Assembly (NCBI RefSeq): GCF_030345075.1
Contig: NZ_CP128361.1
Location: 3,534,001 to 3,598,000, forward strand
From: Solwaraspora sp. WMMA2065
GTDB taxonomy: Bacteria > Actinomycetota > Actinomycetes > Mycobacteriales > Micromonosporaceae
Length of the DNA: 64,000 nt
Reading direction: 5' to 3'
The notes beneath the pieces are model-generated. The model worked only from the letters and a program-made list of their open reading frames with translations. It had not been told where the DNA came from and did not search any database. Position numbers and translations under genes: made by a program. Below are positions 26,420-35,462 of this stretch, piece by piece (position 1 is the first letter of the stretch; every line of letters begins with the position of its first letter).

Positions 26420-26487
26420 GGTACGGCTCCTCGGGTTCGCCGCAGTCAGCTGCGGACGCGGGTGTGCGGTGCTGCCAGGATGATCAT

Positions 26488-27048
26488 ATGAGCCGTACCG
26501 AGATGCCGCCGCCGGAGCCGGTCACCGTCACCGCGCCGCGCCCCGTCCGCTGGCCGGTCCTGGTGCAGGGCTGGCACGATCTGACGTTCCTGCACTGGCC
26601 GGTGGACCCGGCGGTGGTCGCCCCACTGCTGCCGCCGGGCACCCGGCCGGACACCTTCGACGGCACCAGCTACGTCGGGCTGATCGGGTTCCGGATGGTC
26701 GGCGTCGGTTTCGGTCCCGGTCCGGGCATCCCGTACCTGGGCACCTTCTGCGAAACGAACGTACGGCTCTACTCGGTCGACGACGCCGGCCGGCGCGGGG
26801 TGGTGTTCCGGTCCCTGGACGCGGCCCGGCTGCTGCCGGTGCTGGTGGCGATGGCCATCCTGCGGCTGCCGTACCTGTGGTCGCGGATGCGGCTGGACCG
26901 CGCCCACAGTGGCCTTTGCACCGGGCTGAGCTGGTCGACCTGGCCGACGACCTGGTCGCCGCCGGCGGGCTGCCGGCACCGGAGGGCCCGCCGGTGAGCG
27001 TCCTCTACTCCCCCGGCGTGCCGGTCCGGTTCGGGCGGCCGGTCACCG
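26488..27048 (+). pseudogene. DUF2071 (YqjF-like) gene with internal deletion and frameshift
   Basis: ATG at 26488 starts a normal DUF2071 N-terminus (WHDLTFLHWPVDPAVVAPLL, YVGLIGFRMVGVGFG, YLGTFCETNVRLYSVD). After WSRMRLDRA at about 26905 the frame is lost, and the C-terminal motif WPLHRAELVDLADDLVAAGG with VSVLYSPGVPVRFG continues in the next frame. Intact relatives carry some 60-70 residues between these parts, so an internal deletion with a frameshift has joined them. The C-terminal frame then runs into the end of the convergent XRE gene without a proper stop. Confidence 0.8.
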
Positions 27049-27927
27049 TCACAGGTCACGCAGCGCGCGGTGCAGCACTTCCCGGGTCCGGTCCGGCGGG
27101 TCGGCCTCGATGAACAGCCGCCCGACGGCGGCCGCGTACCGGTCGACCTCTTCCCGCTTGTCCAGGTAGAGCGCGCTGGTCAGATGCTCCAGGTAGACCA
27201 CATCGGGCAGTTCCTGCTCCGGGAAGCGCAGGATGCTGAAGGCCCCACCGGCAGCCGCGTGCCCGCCGCTGCGGAACCGGACCACCTGCAGCCGTACGCC
27301 CGGCTGCTCGCTCGCCTCGGCGAGCGCCTCGATCTGCCCGCGCAGCACCCGCGCTCCGCCGATCGGCCGGCACAGCACCGCCTCGTCGATCACCGCCCAG
27401 ACGCGGGGTGCGTCGGCCCGGTCCAGCACCCGCTTGCGAGCCATCCGCAGCTCGACCCGGCGGTCCACCTCACGAACACCGGACTCGCTGAACCCGATGT
27501 CGATGACCGCGCGGGCGTACTCCTCGGTCTGCAGCAGCCCCGGCACGAACTGGATCTCGTAGGTGCGGATCAGGCTGGCCGCCGACTCCAGGTCCAGGTA
27601 GTACTGGAACCAGGTGGGCAGCAGGTCGCCGTACGGATGCCACCAGCCTGGCTGGTTGGTCTCCCGGGCGAGGGTGATCAGCTCGTCGCGTTCCAGGTGG
27701 TCGGTTACACCGTAAAGGGTGAGCAGGTCGTCCACGTCGCGTTCCTTGAACCCGACCCGGCCCAGCTCCATCCGACTGATCTTCGACTCGGAGGCCCGGA
27801 TGGTCCAGCCGGCGTCCTCCCGGCTGATCCCCTTGGCCTCGCGTAGTCGGCGCAGCCGAGCACCGAGCTGCATCCGGCGGACCGTCGGTCCGCCGGCGGC
27901 GTACTCCCGGTGCCCGACGACGCTCAT
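27049..27927 (-). CDS. XRE-family regulator with DUF5753 domain
   Basis: 292 residues. Helix-turn-helix at about 20-75 (LGARLRRLREAKGISREDA, ESKISRMELGR). DUF5753 at about 95-280 (YEIQFVPGLLQTEEYARAVI; RMARKRVL). These regulators in actinomycetes are often paired with small DUF397 proteins and influence development or antibiotic production; no DUF397 gene lies beside this one. It starts four bases after the stop of the DUF574 methyltransferase gene, so they form an operon. Confidence 0.88.
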   Translation of the reverse strand: MSVVGHREYAAGGPTVRRMQLGARLRRLREAKGISREDAGWTIRASESKISRMELGRVGFKERDVDDLLTLYGVTDHLERDELITLARETNQPGWWHPYGDLLPTWFQYYLDLESAASLIRTYEIQFVPGLLQTEEYARAVIDIGFSESGVREVDRRVELRMARKRVLDRADAPRVWAVIDEAVLCRPIGGARVLRGQIEALAEASEQPGVRLQVVRFRSGGHAAAGGAFSILRFPEQELPDVVYLEHLTSALYLDKREEVDRYAAAVGRLFIEADPPDRTREVLHRALRDL

Positions 27928-27931
27928 CGGC

Positions 27932-28741
27932 TCACGGCTTACGGCCGACGCCGCAGTACTGGTCGATGGCGGGCGCGTGTGCCTGCTCCGGCTCCGGCCG
28001 CCACCGGGTCACCGACACCACCCCCGGCTCCACCAGAGTGAGCCCGTCGAAGAACCGTTCGATCCGATCCGGGCTGCGCAGATGGTACTGCGGGTTCGCG
28101 GACTGGTTCCAGATCCGGGCGGCCTCGACCACCCCGGGGCTGGTGTCGCCACCGTCGTAGAGCGCGAGGTGGCTGCCGGACGGCAGGACATCGAGCAGGC
28201 TGCGCACGATGTCGCGGGCCTCGTCGTCGGAGGCGATGTGCCCGAGGATGCCCATCAGCATCAGACCGATCGGCTGGCTGAAATCGAGGGTACGGCCGGC
28301 TTCGCGCAGGATCGACGCGGGGTCGCGCAGGTCGGCGTCGACGTAGTCGGTCACGCCTTGCGGCGTGCTGGTCAGCAACGCCCGGGCGTGCGCCAGGACC
28401 AGCGGGTCGTTGTCGACGTAGACGATCCGGGTCTCCGGAGCCACCGCCTGGGCCACCTCGTGGGTGTTGTCGGCGGTCGGCAGGCCGGTGCCGATGTCCA
28501 GGAACTGCCGGATCCCGACCTGCCCGGTCAGGTAGCGCACCGACCGGACCAAGAAGCCCCGGGAGAGCCGGGCATTTTCCACGATCTGCGGGAACGCCGC
28601 CCTGATCTGGTCAGCGACCTCGCGGTCGACGGCGTAGTTGTCCTTGCCGCCCAGCCAGTGATTCCAGATCCGGGCCGTCTGCGGCACCGAGGTGTCCAAC
28701 TTGGGCACCGGGCGCGAGCCGCCATTGGATTCATCGACCAT
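27932..28741 (-). CDS. DUF574 SAM-dependent methyltransferase
   Basis: 269 residues. N-terminal TARIWNHWLGGKDNYAVDRE is the diagnostic DUF574 segment. The SAM site follows (FLDIGTGLPTADNTHEVAQ, then VDNDPLVLAHARALL and DADLRDPASIL). Members occur in many copies in actinomycetes and are thought to be class I methyltransferases of unknown substrate. It precedes an XRE/DUF5753 gene with four bases between them, a frequent pairing that suggests a regulatory role. Confidence 0.9.
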   Translation of the reverse strand: MVDESNGGSRPVPKLDTSVPQTARIWNHWLGGKDNYAVDREVADQIRAAFPQIVENARLSRGFLVRSVRYLTGQVGIRQFLDIGTGLPTADNTHEVAQAVAPETRIVYVDNDPLVLAHARALLTSTPQGVTDYVDADLRDPASILREAGRTLDFSQPIGLMLMGILGHIASDDEARDIVRSLLDVLPSGSHLALYDGGDTSPGVVEAARIWNQSANPQYHLRSPDRIERFFDGLTLVEPGVVSVTRWRPEPEQAHAPAIDQYCGVGRKP

Positions 28742-28834
28742 CTGTAGTATCCCTCACGGATCGGGCGTATTCGACGGCTTGCCAGCATAACCACGGCAGA
28801 TCAACATGACCATGCTCGCATGTGGAAGTTCCAG

Positions 28835-31060
28835 TCACCGTGCGATGATCAGCTCACGGAGCTGGGCCACCGGCTGCGGCCGGCCATACCGGTAGCCCTG
28901 CGCCCGCTGGCAGCCGATCGCCGCGACCGCACCGTGCTGCATCTCGGTCTCCACCCCTTCGGCGACCACCACCAGCCCGAACGCGTCGGCCAGCCGGGTG
29001 ACCATCTCGACCGTGGCGTAGGCCTTCGGGTCGGGCGAGTCGAGCCGGTCCACGAAAGACCGGTCGATCTTCAGGTCGGTGGCCGGCAGGCGGTGCAGGT
29101 AACTCAGCGACGAATAGCCGGTGCCGAAGTCGTCGATCGAGATCCGTACGTCGAGTTCACGCAGCTGGGCGAGTCGGGACAGCACCTCGTCGGTGCTGTC
29201 GATCAGTGCCGTCTCGGTCAGCTCCAGGGTCAGCCGGGGGGCGGCCAGCCCGGCCACCGACACTGCCCCGGCCACCATGGCGATCAGATCCGGGCGGCGC
29301 AGCTGGGCCGGCGCCAGGTTGACCGCCACCGTGGTGCCGGGCGCCAGCTGCTGCCAGGCGGCCGCGTCGTGGCAGGCAGTGGCGAGCACCCACCGGTCCA
29401 GCGGCAGCACCAGACCGGTCTCCTCGGCCAGCGGCAGGAACCGGGCGGGGCTGAGCAGCCCGAGCCGGGGGTGCCGCCACCGCACCAGCGCTTCCGCGCC
29501 GCCGATCCGACCGGTGCCGACATCGACGATCGGCTGGTACGCCAGCTCGAACTGGCCGCCGTCGTCGACCGCCCGACGCAGGTCGGCGATCAGTTCGGCC
29601 CGGTCGACCGCCGCCCTGCGCAGCTGCGGCGTACAGAACCGGTACGCGGACTTGCCGGCTGCCTTCGCCGCGTACATTGCGATGTCGGCGTCGCGCAGCA
29701 GATCGGCATCGCCGTTGTGGTGCGGCCCGTACTCGGCGATGCCGATGCTCGCCGAGGTGACTGTGCCGTCGGCGAGCACCGCGAGCAGCCGGTCGGCCAG
29801 CCCGGCCGGGTCCCGGGCCGGGTCGAGCAGGACGGCGAACTCGTCGCCGCCGAGCCGGGCGAGCAGCCCCGCGTCGCCAACGGCGGACCGCATCCGGGCC
29901 GCCACCTCGCTGAGCATCGCGTCCCCGGTGGCGTGACCGAACCGGTCGTTGACCTGTTTGAACCCGTCGAGGTCGAGCAGCAGGACGGCGACGCGGCCCG
30001 GCTCGGTCAGTGCCGCGATCGACTGCCGCAGCTGGCGGGTGAACAGCAGCCGGTTCGGCAGCCTGGTCAACTGGTCGGTATAGGCGAGCCGGCGCAGCCG
30101 GGCGGCGAGCCGGCGGTTCTCGTTCGCGGCCAGGGCCTGCCGGACGGCCAGCGCGGCGAGCAGCGCGACACCGCTGGCATAGATCACCGACGACGGTTCG
30201 CCGGCGGTGAGGACCGCTGCGATCGCCGCGCCGACAGTCAGGTACGGCAGCGCGACCCGCCACCACGGCAGCGGCGGCGGCTCGGCGGTCTCGTCGGTTT
30301 GATCGAGGTCGGCTGGGGGCGGGTGCCGGCTGGCCAGCGCGACCAGCAGGTAGCTGAGCGGCCAGCAGACGTCCACCGGGTGACCGGGCTGGTAGGTGCC
30401 CTGGGCGATCATCGAAACGTAGACGGCGTCCGCCCCGGCCCGCACCGCGAGGCTGACTCCGAGCAGGGTCAGCGCCGGCCACAGCGGTCGAGCCGGTCCG
30501 GCGACCGAGATCAGGACGACAAGCTGGATCAGGTCCAGCATCGGGTAGAACATGCCGAGCGCCGTCGCCGTACCGTCCAGTTCTGCGCTGGCCATGTCCC
30601 GGTACACGACCACCCAGGCGACCGGGAGCAGCGCCAGCCCGACGATCACCCCGTCCAGCAGCACCCGGGCCCGGCCGACCGCGCTACGCGGTGCGGAGAC
30701 CGCGCTGAGCAGCGCGGCGGTTCCGGTGACGAGGCCGGCGAAGAAGATCAGGCCGATCAGTGGGGTGTGTGGCAGTGCGTTGGCGGTGAGCCGGCCGACG
30801 GTCCAGACGACCCGGCCGATGGCAGCAAGGGTCATGGTCGTCGCCAGCAGCACCCAGAATCGGCGAAGCTGCGGTGGGTGGCGGCGGGCAGCGATCCCAC
30901 AGGCGGTGGCGGCGCAACTGGCGACGGTGATTGCGCCGAGGTCGCTGACCAGTGCAGCGGCTGGGCCGCCGGCCAGCAGCCACCCCGCCTCGACGGTGAT
31001 TGTCAGGACCCCGGCGACGACGGCCCAACGACGCGCCCCGCCAGGTCTGTCTGCTGCCAC
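28835..31060 (-). CDS. Membrane GGDEF-EAL protein (c-di-GMP turnover)
   Basis: 741 residues. The N-terminal ~300 form about nine to ten membrane helices, a MASE-like sensory module. The GGDEF domain keeps GGDEF at 404-408 and the EAL domain keeps EAL at 523-525, with NLAPAQLRR, ELTETALID, IDDFGTGYSSLSYL and VVAEGVET further on, so both cyclase and phosphodiesterase sites look intact. It can make or break cyclic di-GMP, which in Streptomyces controls development through BldD. No promoter motif recognised; 93 bases separate it from the DUF574 gene upstream of its 3' end. Confidence 0.93.
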   Translation of the reverse strand: MAADRPGGARRWAVVAGVLTITVEAGWLLAGGPAAALVSDLGAITVASCAATACGIAARRHPPQLRRFWVLLATTMTLAAIGRVVWTVGRLTANALPHTPLIGLIFFAGLVTGTAALLSAVSAPRSAVGRARVLLDGVIVGLALLPVAWVVVYRDMASAELDGTATALGMFYPMLDLIQLVVLISVAGPARPLWPALTLLGVSLAVRAGADAVYVSMIAQGTYQPGHPVDVCWPLSYLLVALASRHPPPADLDQTDETAEPPPLPWWRVALPYLTVGAAIAAVLTAGEPSSVIYASGVALLAALAVRQALAANENRRLAARLRRLAYTDQLTRLPNRLLFTRQLRQSIAALTEPGRVAVLLLDLDGFKQVNDRFGHATGDAMLSEVAARMRSAVGDAGLLARLGGDEFAVLLDPARDPAGLADRLLAVLADGTVTSASIGIAEYGPHHNGDADLLRDADIAMYAAKAAGKSAYRFCTPQLRRAAVDRAELIADLRRAVDDGGQFELAYQPIVDVGTGRIGGAEALVRWRHPRLGLLSPARFLPLAEETGLVLPLDRWVLATACHDAAAWQQLAPGTTVAVNLAPAQLRRPDLIAMVAGAVSVAGLAAPRLTLELTETALIDSTDEVLSRLAQLRELDVRISIDDFGTGYSSLSYLHRLPATDLKIDRSFVDRLDSPDPKAYATVEMVTRLADAFGLVVVAEGVETEMQHGAVAAIGCQRAQGYRYGRPQPVAQLRELIIAR

Positions 31061-31216
31061 CGGCGGAATCTATCGTCCGTGACGGATACCGCAAGGCAGG
31101 CTGTCGGCGAGTTTACAAGGGACCTGACCGGGTGGACCTTCCATCGCGGCCGGTCAGCCGCTGGCGGACACCCGTCGGTACGGTGCCCGCCAACGGCTCT
31201 GCGACGTCCTGTTCGC

Positions 31217-31504
31217 TCAGCCGGCTGGCTGCTCGGCGATCCCGAAGCGCACGCCGCCGTCGTCGTCCACTGCGGCGTCGAGTGACTTGTCCTGCAGCAG
31301 GTTGGCCGCCTCGGCGTCGAGGAAGACACGGGCACCGGACGAATCCACCACCTGGTCGCCCGCGATCGGCTGCTCGGCGACGGTCAGGGTGAGCGACCCG
31401 GCGGTCGGGTCGGCCGAGATCCGCAGGCCGGCGCTCTCCGGTGCCTGCTGCTGAGTGGTGATCTCGCGAATCACGAAGACCGCGTTGTCGGTCATGGTCA
31501 GCAT
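31217..31504 (-). CDS. HesB/IscA-like protein lacking the iron-sulfur cysteines
   Basis: 95 residues from ATG 31504, preceded by AAGGAG. The N-terminus MLTMTDNAVFVIREI and AGLRISADP and the DSSGARVFLDAEAANLL core match the HesB/IscA fold. None of the three cluster-binding cysteines of IscA is present, a feature shared by a group of short actinobacterial homologues. It therefore probably does not carry an Fe-S cluster; role unknown. Confidence 0.78.
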   Translation of the reverse strand: MLTMTDNAVFVIREITTQQQAPESAGLRISADPTAGSLTLTVAEQPIAGDQVVDSSGARVFLDAEAANLLQDKSLDAAVDDDGGVRFGIAEQPAG

Positions 31505-31704
31505 GACAACTCCTTGATCGGATTTCGGAACTACCGGAAACAGGTGATGGCTCACGCGGCGAGGCGGCTCAGCGGCAATGTCGGGTTTGGGGCTGACGGC
31601 GCGGCGGACAGTGCGCGGCGGGCGGTCAGGGCGGGCGGCGGAAGCTCCAGGGACTGGGTCGGTCAGCGGCCGTCTACCCGCCCACCGTGCCGGACATCCA
31701 CCAA

Positions 31705-32190
31705 TCAGTCAAATCTCCACGTTACCCGACTGTCGCCGATGTGGCCGCCGATTGCGTCGTCGGCGCCGGCCAGCCGGGCGACGGTGACCGGTAAAGCGCC
31801 GTCCAGGCGGTATCCCACTCCGTGGACGGTTCGCACCACCGGGAGGTCGTCGCCGAGCTTGGCTCGCAACCGGCGGATGTGCACATCGATACTGCGCGGC
31901 CCGGACCGGCGGTGCCCGCAGACCCGGTCGAGCAGCTGGGCCCGGGTGAACACCTGCCGAGGGTGGCTGGCGAAGCAGTGCAGCAGGTCGAACTCGCGAC
32001 GGGTCAGTTGGATCTCGTCGGCTCCGAGCAGCACCATCCTGGCCTCCGGGTAGATCCGTAATGCGGGGTGCCCGACGGGATGGCCGGCCGGCGGTCCCGC
32101 GACCGGGCGGCGGTCGGCACCGGTCAGCACCTGCTCGCCGGCCAGGTGCTCCAGCAGATCCATGAGGTGGGCTCGAAGGGTGGCGTCCAT
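31705..32190 (-). CDS. OmpR/PhoB-type winged-helix regulator without receiver domain
   Basis: 161 residues. A ~45-residue N-terminal piece takes the place of a receiver domain; the DNA-binding winged helix (about 48-135; IQLTRREFDLLHCFASHPRQVFTRAQLLDRV and SIDVHIRRLRAKLGDD, GVGYRL) is intact. No phosphorylatable Asp site. It is divergent from a CobW-like gene, with a Zur box between the two, so it may be zinc-regulated or itself regulate zinc genes. Confidence 0.82.
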   Translation of the reverse strand: MDATLRAHLMDLLEHLAGEQVLTGADRRPVAGPPAGHPVGHPALRIYPEARMVLLGADEIQLTRREFDLLHCFASHPRQVFTRAQLLDRVCGHRRSGPRSIDVHIRRLRAKLGDDLPVVRTVHGVGYRLDGALPVTVARLAGADDAIGGHIGDSRVTWRFD

Positions 32191-32198
32191 TCGGTTAT

Positions 32199-32217
32199 AA
32201 TGACAACGGTTTTCATT
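32199..32217. promoter_or_regulatory. Zur-box-like palindrome
   Basis: Sequence aatgacaacggttttcatt. Its core, read on the minus strand as TGAAAACCGTTGTCA, agrees at 13 of 15 positions with the actinobacterial Zur operator TGAAAATCGTTTTCA. It lies 9 bases from the start of the winged-helix gene and about 20 bases before the CobW-like ATG, so zinc-bound Zur would repress both. Confidence 0.8.
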
Positions 32218-32235
32218 TCAGTCGAGGGGGCGTGC

Positions 32236-33492
32236 ATGCCGCCACCGTCAGCTCCGGTCGGCCGTACCACCCACCGGTCCGCCACCACCCGCCCGGCGGT
32301 CACCGTACTGTCCGGTTTCTGGCCCGCCGCCACGATGGCCGTCGCCCGGACCCTGCTCGCCGCCGACCCGGCCCTGCTCGTCGTCCGCTACGACGTCGGC
32401 CCGGCACACGACGGTGCCCCGCACCGGGTGCTCCGCGACGGCACCGGCCCGGTCGAAGACGTCCGCCTCGACCTCGTCGACGGCTGCGTCTGCTGCACCC
32501 TGCGGGCGGACGCGCCGACCACGTTGGCCCGGCTCGCCGCCGCCCGACCCGGCCGGGACATCGTGCTGGTCCTGCCCGAAGTGGTCGAACCGGAGACGCT
32601 CGCCGCCGCCTGCGCGCACGGCCGGGTGGCCGGGCGAACGGTCTGCGACCTGGTCCGGTTCGACTCGTACGTCACGGTCGTCGCCGCCGACCACCTGCTC
32701 GACGGCCTGGCCAGCACCGACGACCTCGGTCAACTCGGCATCGCCGCCGCCCCCGGCGACCGCCGTCGGCTTGCCGACGTGATCGCCCGGCAGATTGAGT
32801 ACGCCGACACGGTCGTGCTGTGGGGCGGGTCGATTGACCAGGCCTTCGAGACGCACCGGCTTGGTGTGCTGCTGTCCCGGATGGCCCCGTGGGCGGTGCA
32901 CCTACGGGCCGGCGACCAGCCGACGATCGACGCCACCCGGCTCGCCGGCCAACTGCGGCACACCGACCGGCACCGGCCGGAAACGCCGGCGGTCCTGGAC
33001 CGTGGCGTCGAGGGTCACCTGATCGGGGTGCACGAGCCGGTCGCCGACTGCGGCGTCGTCTCCGCGGTGTTCCGGGCCCGCCGCCCGCTGCACCCCGCCC
33101 GGCTGTACGCCGCGTTGGCCGACGTCACGGCGGGTCCGCTGCGGTCCCGTGGGCACCTCTGGCTGGCCAACCGGCCGGAGGCGGTGATCGGCTGGGAGTG
33201 CGCCGGCGGCGGACTCACCCTGCGCACCCTCGGCCGGTGGCTGGTCGACCTGCCGGACGAGCAGTGGGAGCAGGCCAGCCCGCAGCGCCGGCTGGCCGCC
33301 GCGCTGGACTGGGACCCGTACTACGGCGACCGGCACAGCAACCTGGTCTTCGTAGGCGTCGACTTCGATCCGGTCGACCTGCACCGCCGGCTGGCGGCCT
33401 GCCTGCTCACCGACGCCGAACTCGCTGACGGCGAGGCCGGCTGGCGGAACCTGCCGGACCCGTTCACCGGTGGTGGGGTCGGCCCCGGCTGA
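32236..33492 (+). CDS. CobW/COG0523-type metal protein with degenerate P-loop
   Basis: 418 residues from ATG 32236, preceded by GAGGGGG. The metal motif GCVCCT (Cys84, 86, 87) and the first strand TVLSGF of the COG0523 GTPases are present, and the C-terminal CobW domain is seen at about 268-395 (SRGHLWLANRPE, GDRHSNLVFVGVDFD). The Walker A GxxGxGKT is replaced by SGFWPAATMA (26-35), so GTP hydrolysis is unlikely. Under a Zur box, it probably works in zinc scarcity, like zinc-regulated COG0523 proteins such as YciC, perhaps as a metal-binding scaffold. Confidence 0.85.
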   Translation: MPPPSAPVGRTTHRSATTRPAVTVLSGFWPAATMAVARTLLAADPALLVVRYDVGPAHDGAPHRVLRDGTGPVEDVRLDLVDGCVCCTLRADAPTTLARLAAARPGRDIVLVLPEVVEPETLAAACAHGRVAGRTVCDLVRFDSYVTVVAADHLLDGLASTDDLGQLGIAAAPGDRRRLADVIARQIEYADTVVLWGGSIDQAFETHRLGVLLSRMAPWAVHLRAGDQPTIDATRLAGQLRHTDRHRPETPAVLDRGVEGHLIGVHEPVADCGVVSAVFRARRPLHPARLYAALADVTAGPLRSRGHLWLANRPEAVIGWECAGGGLTLRTLGRWLVDLPDEQWEQASPQRRLAAALDWDPYYGDRHSNLVFVGVDFDPVDLHRRLAACLLTDAELADGEAGWRNLPDPFTGGGVGPG

Positions 33493-33512
33493 CCCGGCCG
33501 GGGCATACGTCA

Positions 33513-33547
33513 AAGGGCCGGACCCCGGGGTACGGGGTCCGGCCCTT
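33513..33547. terminator. Bidirectional terminator hairpin
   Basis: A perfect 14-bp stem (aagggccggacccc at 33513-33526 with 33534-33547) and 7-base loop between the convergent CobW-like and transglycosylase-like genes. Runs of A and T at the edges suit both strands. Confidence 0.9.
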
Positions 33548-33572
33548 CGCGCTGAGCTTGGGGTGTTTCGGG

Positions 33573-34181
33573 TCAGCTGTTCCAGTGCTGGGCGACGAGT
33601 TCGGCGGCCTGGGTCTCCCACTGGGCGTAGTGGTCCGGGTACGCTGACACCTGCACGGTCTGCGCGGCCTGGGTCAGCGGCATGTCCTGCCAGCCGTCGA
33701 CGGCCCTGAGCCCGTTCAGGAACGCGGTGGTGGAGTACTCCACGTCGGTGATCTGCTCGACGGTGCCCCAGCCCGACGACGGGCGCTGCTGGAACAGGCC
33801 CTGCGAGTCGTGGTCGTTGCGGTCACCGAGGTGGCCCAGGTTCTCCAGCTTTGACTCCTGCAGGGCGGTGGCGATGGCGACCACGGCGGCCCGCTCGTGC
33901 ATGCCGGCCTTCTTCGTGGCGGCGATGATGCCCTTGACGTTGTCGGTCTGCTCGCCGGACAGGGTGATGCGGGACTGTTCGCCCTGCACGCCGTGCGGGG
34001 TGAGCTTGCCGGCGTCCACGCCGCTGGCGGCGGCGGCCACGGGTGCGGCCAGGGCGGTGGGGGCGTGCTCGGCGGCCAGGGCGGGGGCGGCGACCGCGCC
34101 GCCGGCCAGGGTCAGCCCGGCGATGCCGAGGGCGGTGGTGCGCAGGCTGGTACGCAGGGTACGGGTGATGATCGTGGTCAT
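33573..34181 (-). CDS. Secreted lysozyme-like/transglycosylase-fold protein
   Basis: 202 residues from ATG 34181, preceded by GGAAGGTGG. Signal peptide about 1-37. The mature domain (about 70-200) contains AAVVAIATALQESKLENLGHLGDRNDHDSQGLFQQ, with a putative catalytic Glu in ALQESKL, then PSSGWGTVEQITD, a fold shared by actinobacterial peptidoglycan hydrolases and resuscitation-type proteins. It should cleave or bind peptidoglycan outside the cell. I looked for a ydaO-type riboswitch in its leader and saw no clear match. Confidence 0.8.
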   Translation of the reverse strand: MTTIITRTLRTSLRTTALGIAGLTLAGGAVAAPALAAEHAPTALAAPVAAAASGVDAGKLTPHGVQGEQSRITLSGEQTDNVKGIIAATKKAGMHERAAVVAIATALQESKLENLGHLGDRNDHDSQGLFQQRPSSGWGTVEQITDVEYSTTAFLNGLRAVDGWQDMPLTQAAQTVQVSAYPDHYAQWETQAAELVAQHWNS

Positions 34182-34541
34182 GGGGGTCCACCTTCCGTTT
34201 GCCGAGGGGGCACACCCGTCACAGCGGGCGGGTGCGCGGTAAACGGTCATCCGGGTGGTACGGGGGTCAGACGCGGTGGCGCGGGTGCGCTGCTGCGCGC
34301 CGTGACCATGTACAACCACGCCGGCCCGTCGACGATTCCCGACCGGGCCCACCCGCCGGGCCGCCCGGCCGGGGCCTGACGGCTACGGGCCTGTGCCTGG
34401 TGACCGGCGGCCTGAGCCGCGGGCCGGATTGCGTGGCGCGACCATGCACAACGACGCCGCCCGCCGGATCATTCCGGCCGGCGGGGTCGGGCGATGGCGT
34501 CCGCGTGGCATGCTGCTGACCATGCGTGTGCGGAGCGGCCG
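34182..34541. other. 360-bp intergenic region with imperfect 36-bp direct repeat
   Basis: Divergent region between the hydrolase and ParA genes. Segments 34304-34339 and 34440-34475, both beginning gaccatg and ending attcc, agree at roughly 26 of 36 positions. They are flanked by GC-rich inverted repeats. It may hold promoters or a DNA site for the ParA system. No gene seen. Confidence 0.4.
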
Positions 34542-35453
34542 ATGACCGTGGTGTCCGTCATCAACTACAAAGGTGGCGTCGGGAAGACCACCCTCACTGC
34601 CAACATCGGGGCTGAACTCGCGTACCGCGGGCACCGGGTGCTGCTGATCGACCTGGACCCGCAGGCCAGCCTGACCTTCTCCTTCGTCGAACCGACAATG
34701 TGGGAACGGGAGCTGGCCGACGAACGGACCATCCTGCAGTGGTTCGGTGACGTGCTGGACCGGGGCGGGGCCGCACCACTGGACCCCTACGTGCTCACCC
34801 CGCCCACCGTCAACGAGGTGATCGGTCAGCACAGCGAAGGTCGGCTCGACCTGGTGCCGTCCCATCTGATGCTCACCGACGCCGACCTCGACTTCGCCGC
34901 CAGCCTGGGCGGATCTCGCTTCCAGCACGGCAGCCCGCGCTTCCTGTCCCTGCACCGGGCGCTCGCCGATGCGCTCGCCGCACCAGCGTTCACCGACTAC
35001 CACGTCGTCCTGGTCGACTGCCCGCCGAACTTCACCATGGTCACCCGCACCGGGGTGGTCGCCAGCGACCACATCCTGATACCAGCCCGGCCGGACTACC
35101 TGTCCACGCTCGGCATCGACTACCTGCGCAAGAAGGTCTCCGAGCTGGTGACCGACTACAACCGGGTCGCGGCGGGCCGGGCCGACCAGATCAGCCCGGA
35201 GATCCTCGGCATCGTCTTCACGATGGTCCAGTACACCGGGCACGGGCCGCTGCTGGCGCTGCGCAACTTCATCGGCCATCCTGCGACCATCGAGATCCCG
35301 CGCTTCCAGCAGATGATCCGCGACAACAAGACGGTGTTCGCCTCCGCCGGTGAGCACGGCCTGCCCGCGGTCCTGATGCCGGACGCGAACGTCAACGTCC
35401 AGTACGAGTTGCAACAGCTCGCCAGCGAGTTCCTCGCCAAGATCCGCCCGTAG
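34542..35453 (+). CDS. ParA/Soj-family ATPase
   Basis: 303 residues. Deviant Walker A NYKGGVGKTT (about 8-17), Walker A' region LLIDLDPQASLTFSF, and Walker B VVLVDCPPNF are intact. Start at ATG 34542 rather than the earlier in-frame ATG, because the ParA fold begins directly at TVVSVINYKGG. Such ATPases form dimers on DNA and position chromosomes, plasmids or protein complexes. No ParB is adjacent; instead a small SAP-like protein follows, so this looks like an orphan ParA with a different partner. Confidence 0.9.
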   Translation: MTVVSVINYKGGVGKTTLTANIGAELAYRGHRVLLIDLDPQASLTFSFVEPTMWERELADERTILQWFGDVLDRGGAAPLDPYVLTPPTVNEVIGQHSEGRLDLVPSHLMLTDADLDFAASLGGSRFQHGSPRFLSLHRALADALAAPAFTDYHVVLVDCPPNFTMVTRTGVVASDHILIPARPDYLSTLGIDYLRKKVSELVTDYNRVAAGRADQISPEILGIVFTMVQYTGHGPLLALRNFIGHPATIEIPRFQQMIRDNKTVFASAGEHGLPAVLMPDANVNVQYELQQLASEFLAKIRP

Positions 35454-35462
35454 GAGAGTCAC

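Noticed and set aside
28820-31285. Plus-strand open frame (821 codons) opposite the GGDEF-EAL gene
   Set aside because: Low-complexity Arg/Gln/Gly translation; the opposite strand has intact GGDEF and EAL motifs.
32200-32235. Earlier ATG at 32200 for the CobW-like gene
   Set aside because: It lies inside the Zur box and lacks a ribosome site; ATG 32236 has GAGGGGG at the right distance.
34182-34541. c-di-AMP (ydaO) riboswitch upstream of the lysozyme-like gene
   Set aside because: Such genes often have one, but I could not align the conserved ydaO segments to this leader.
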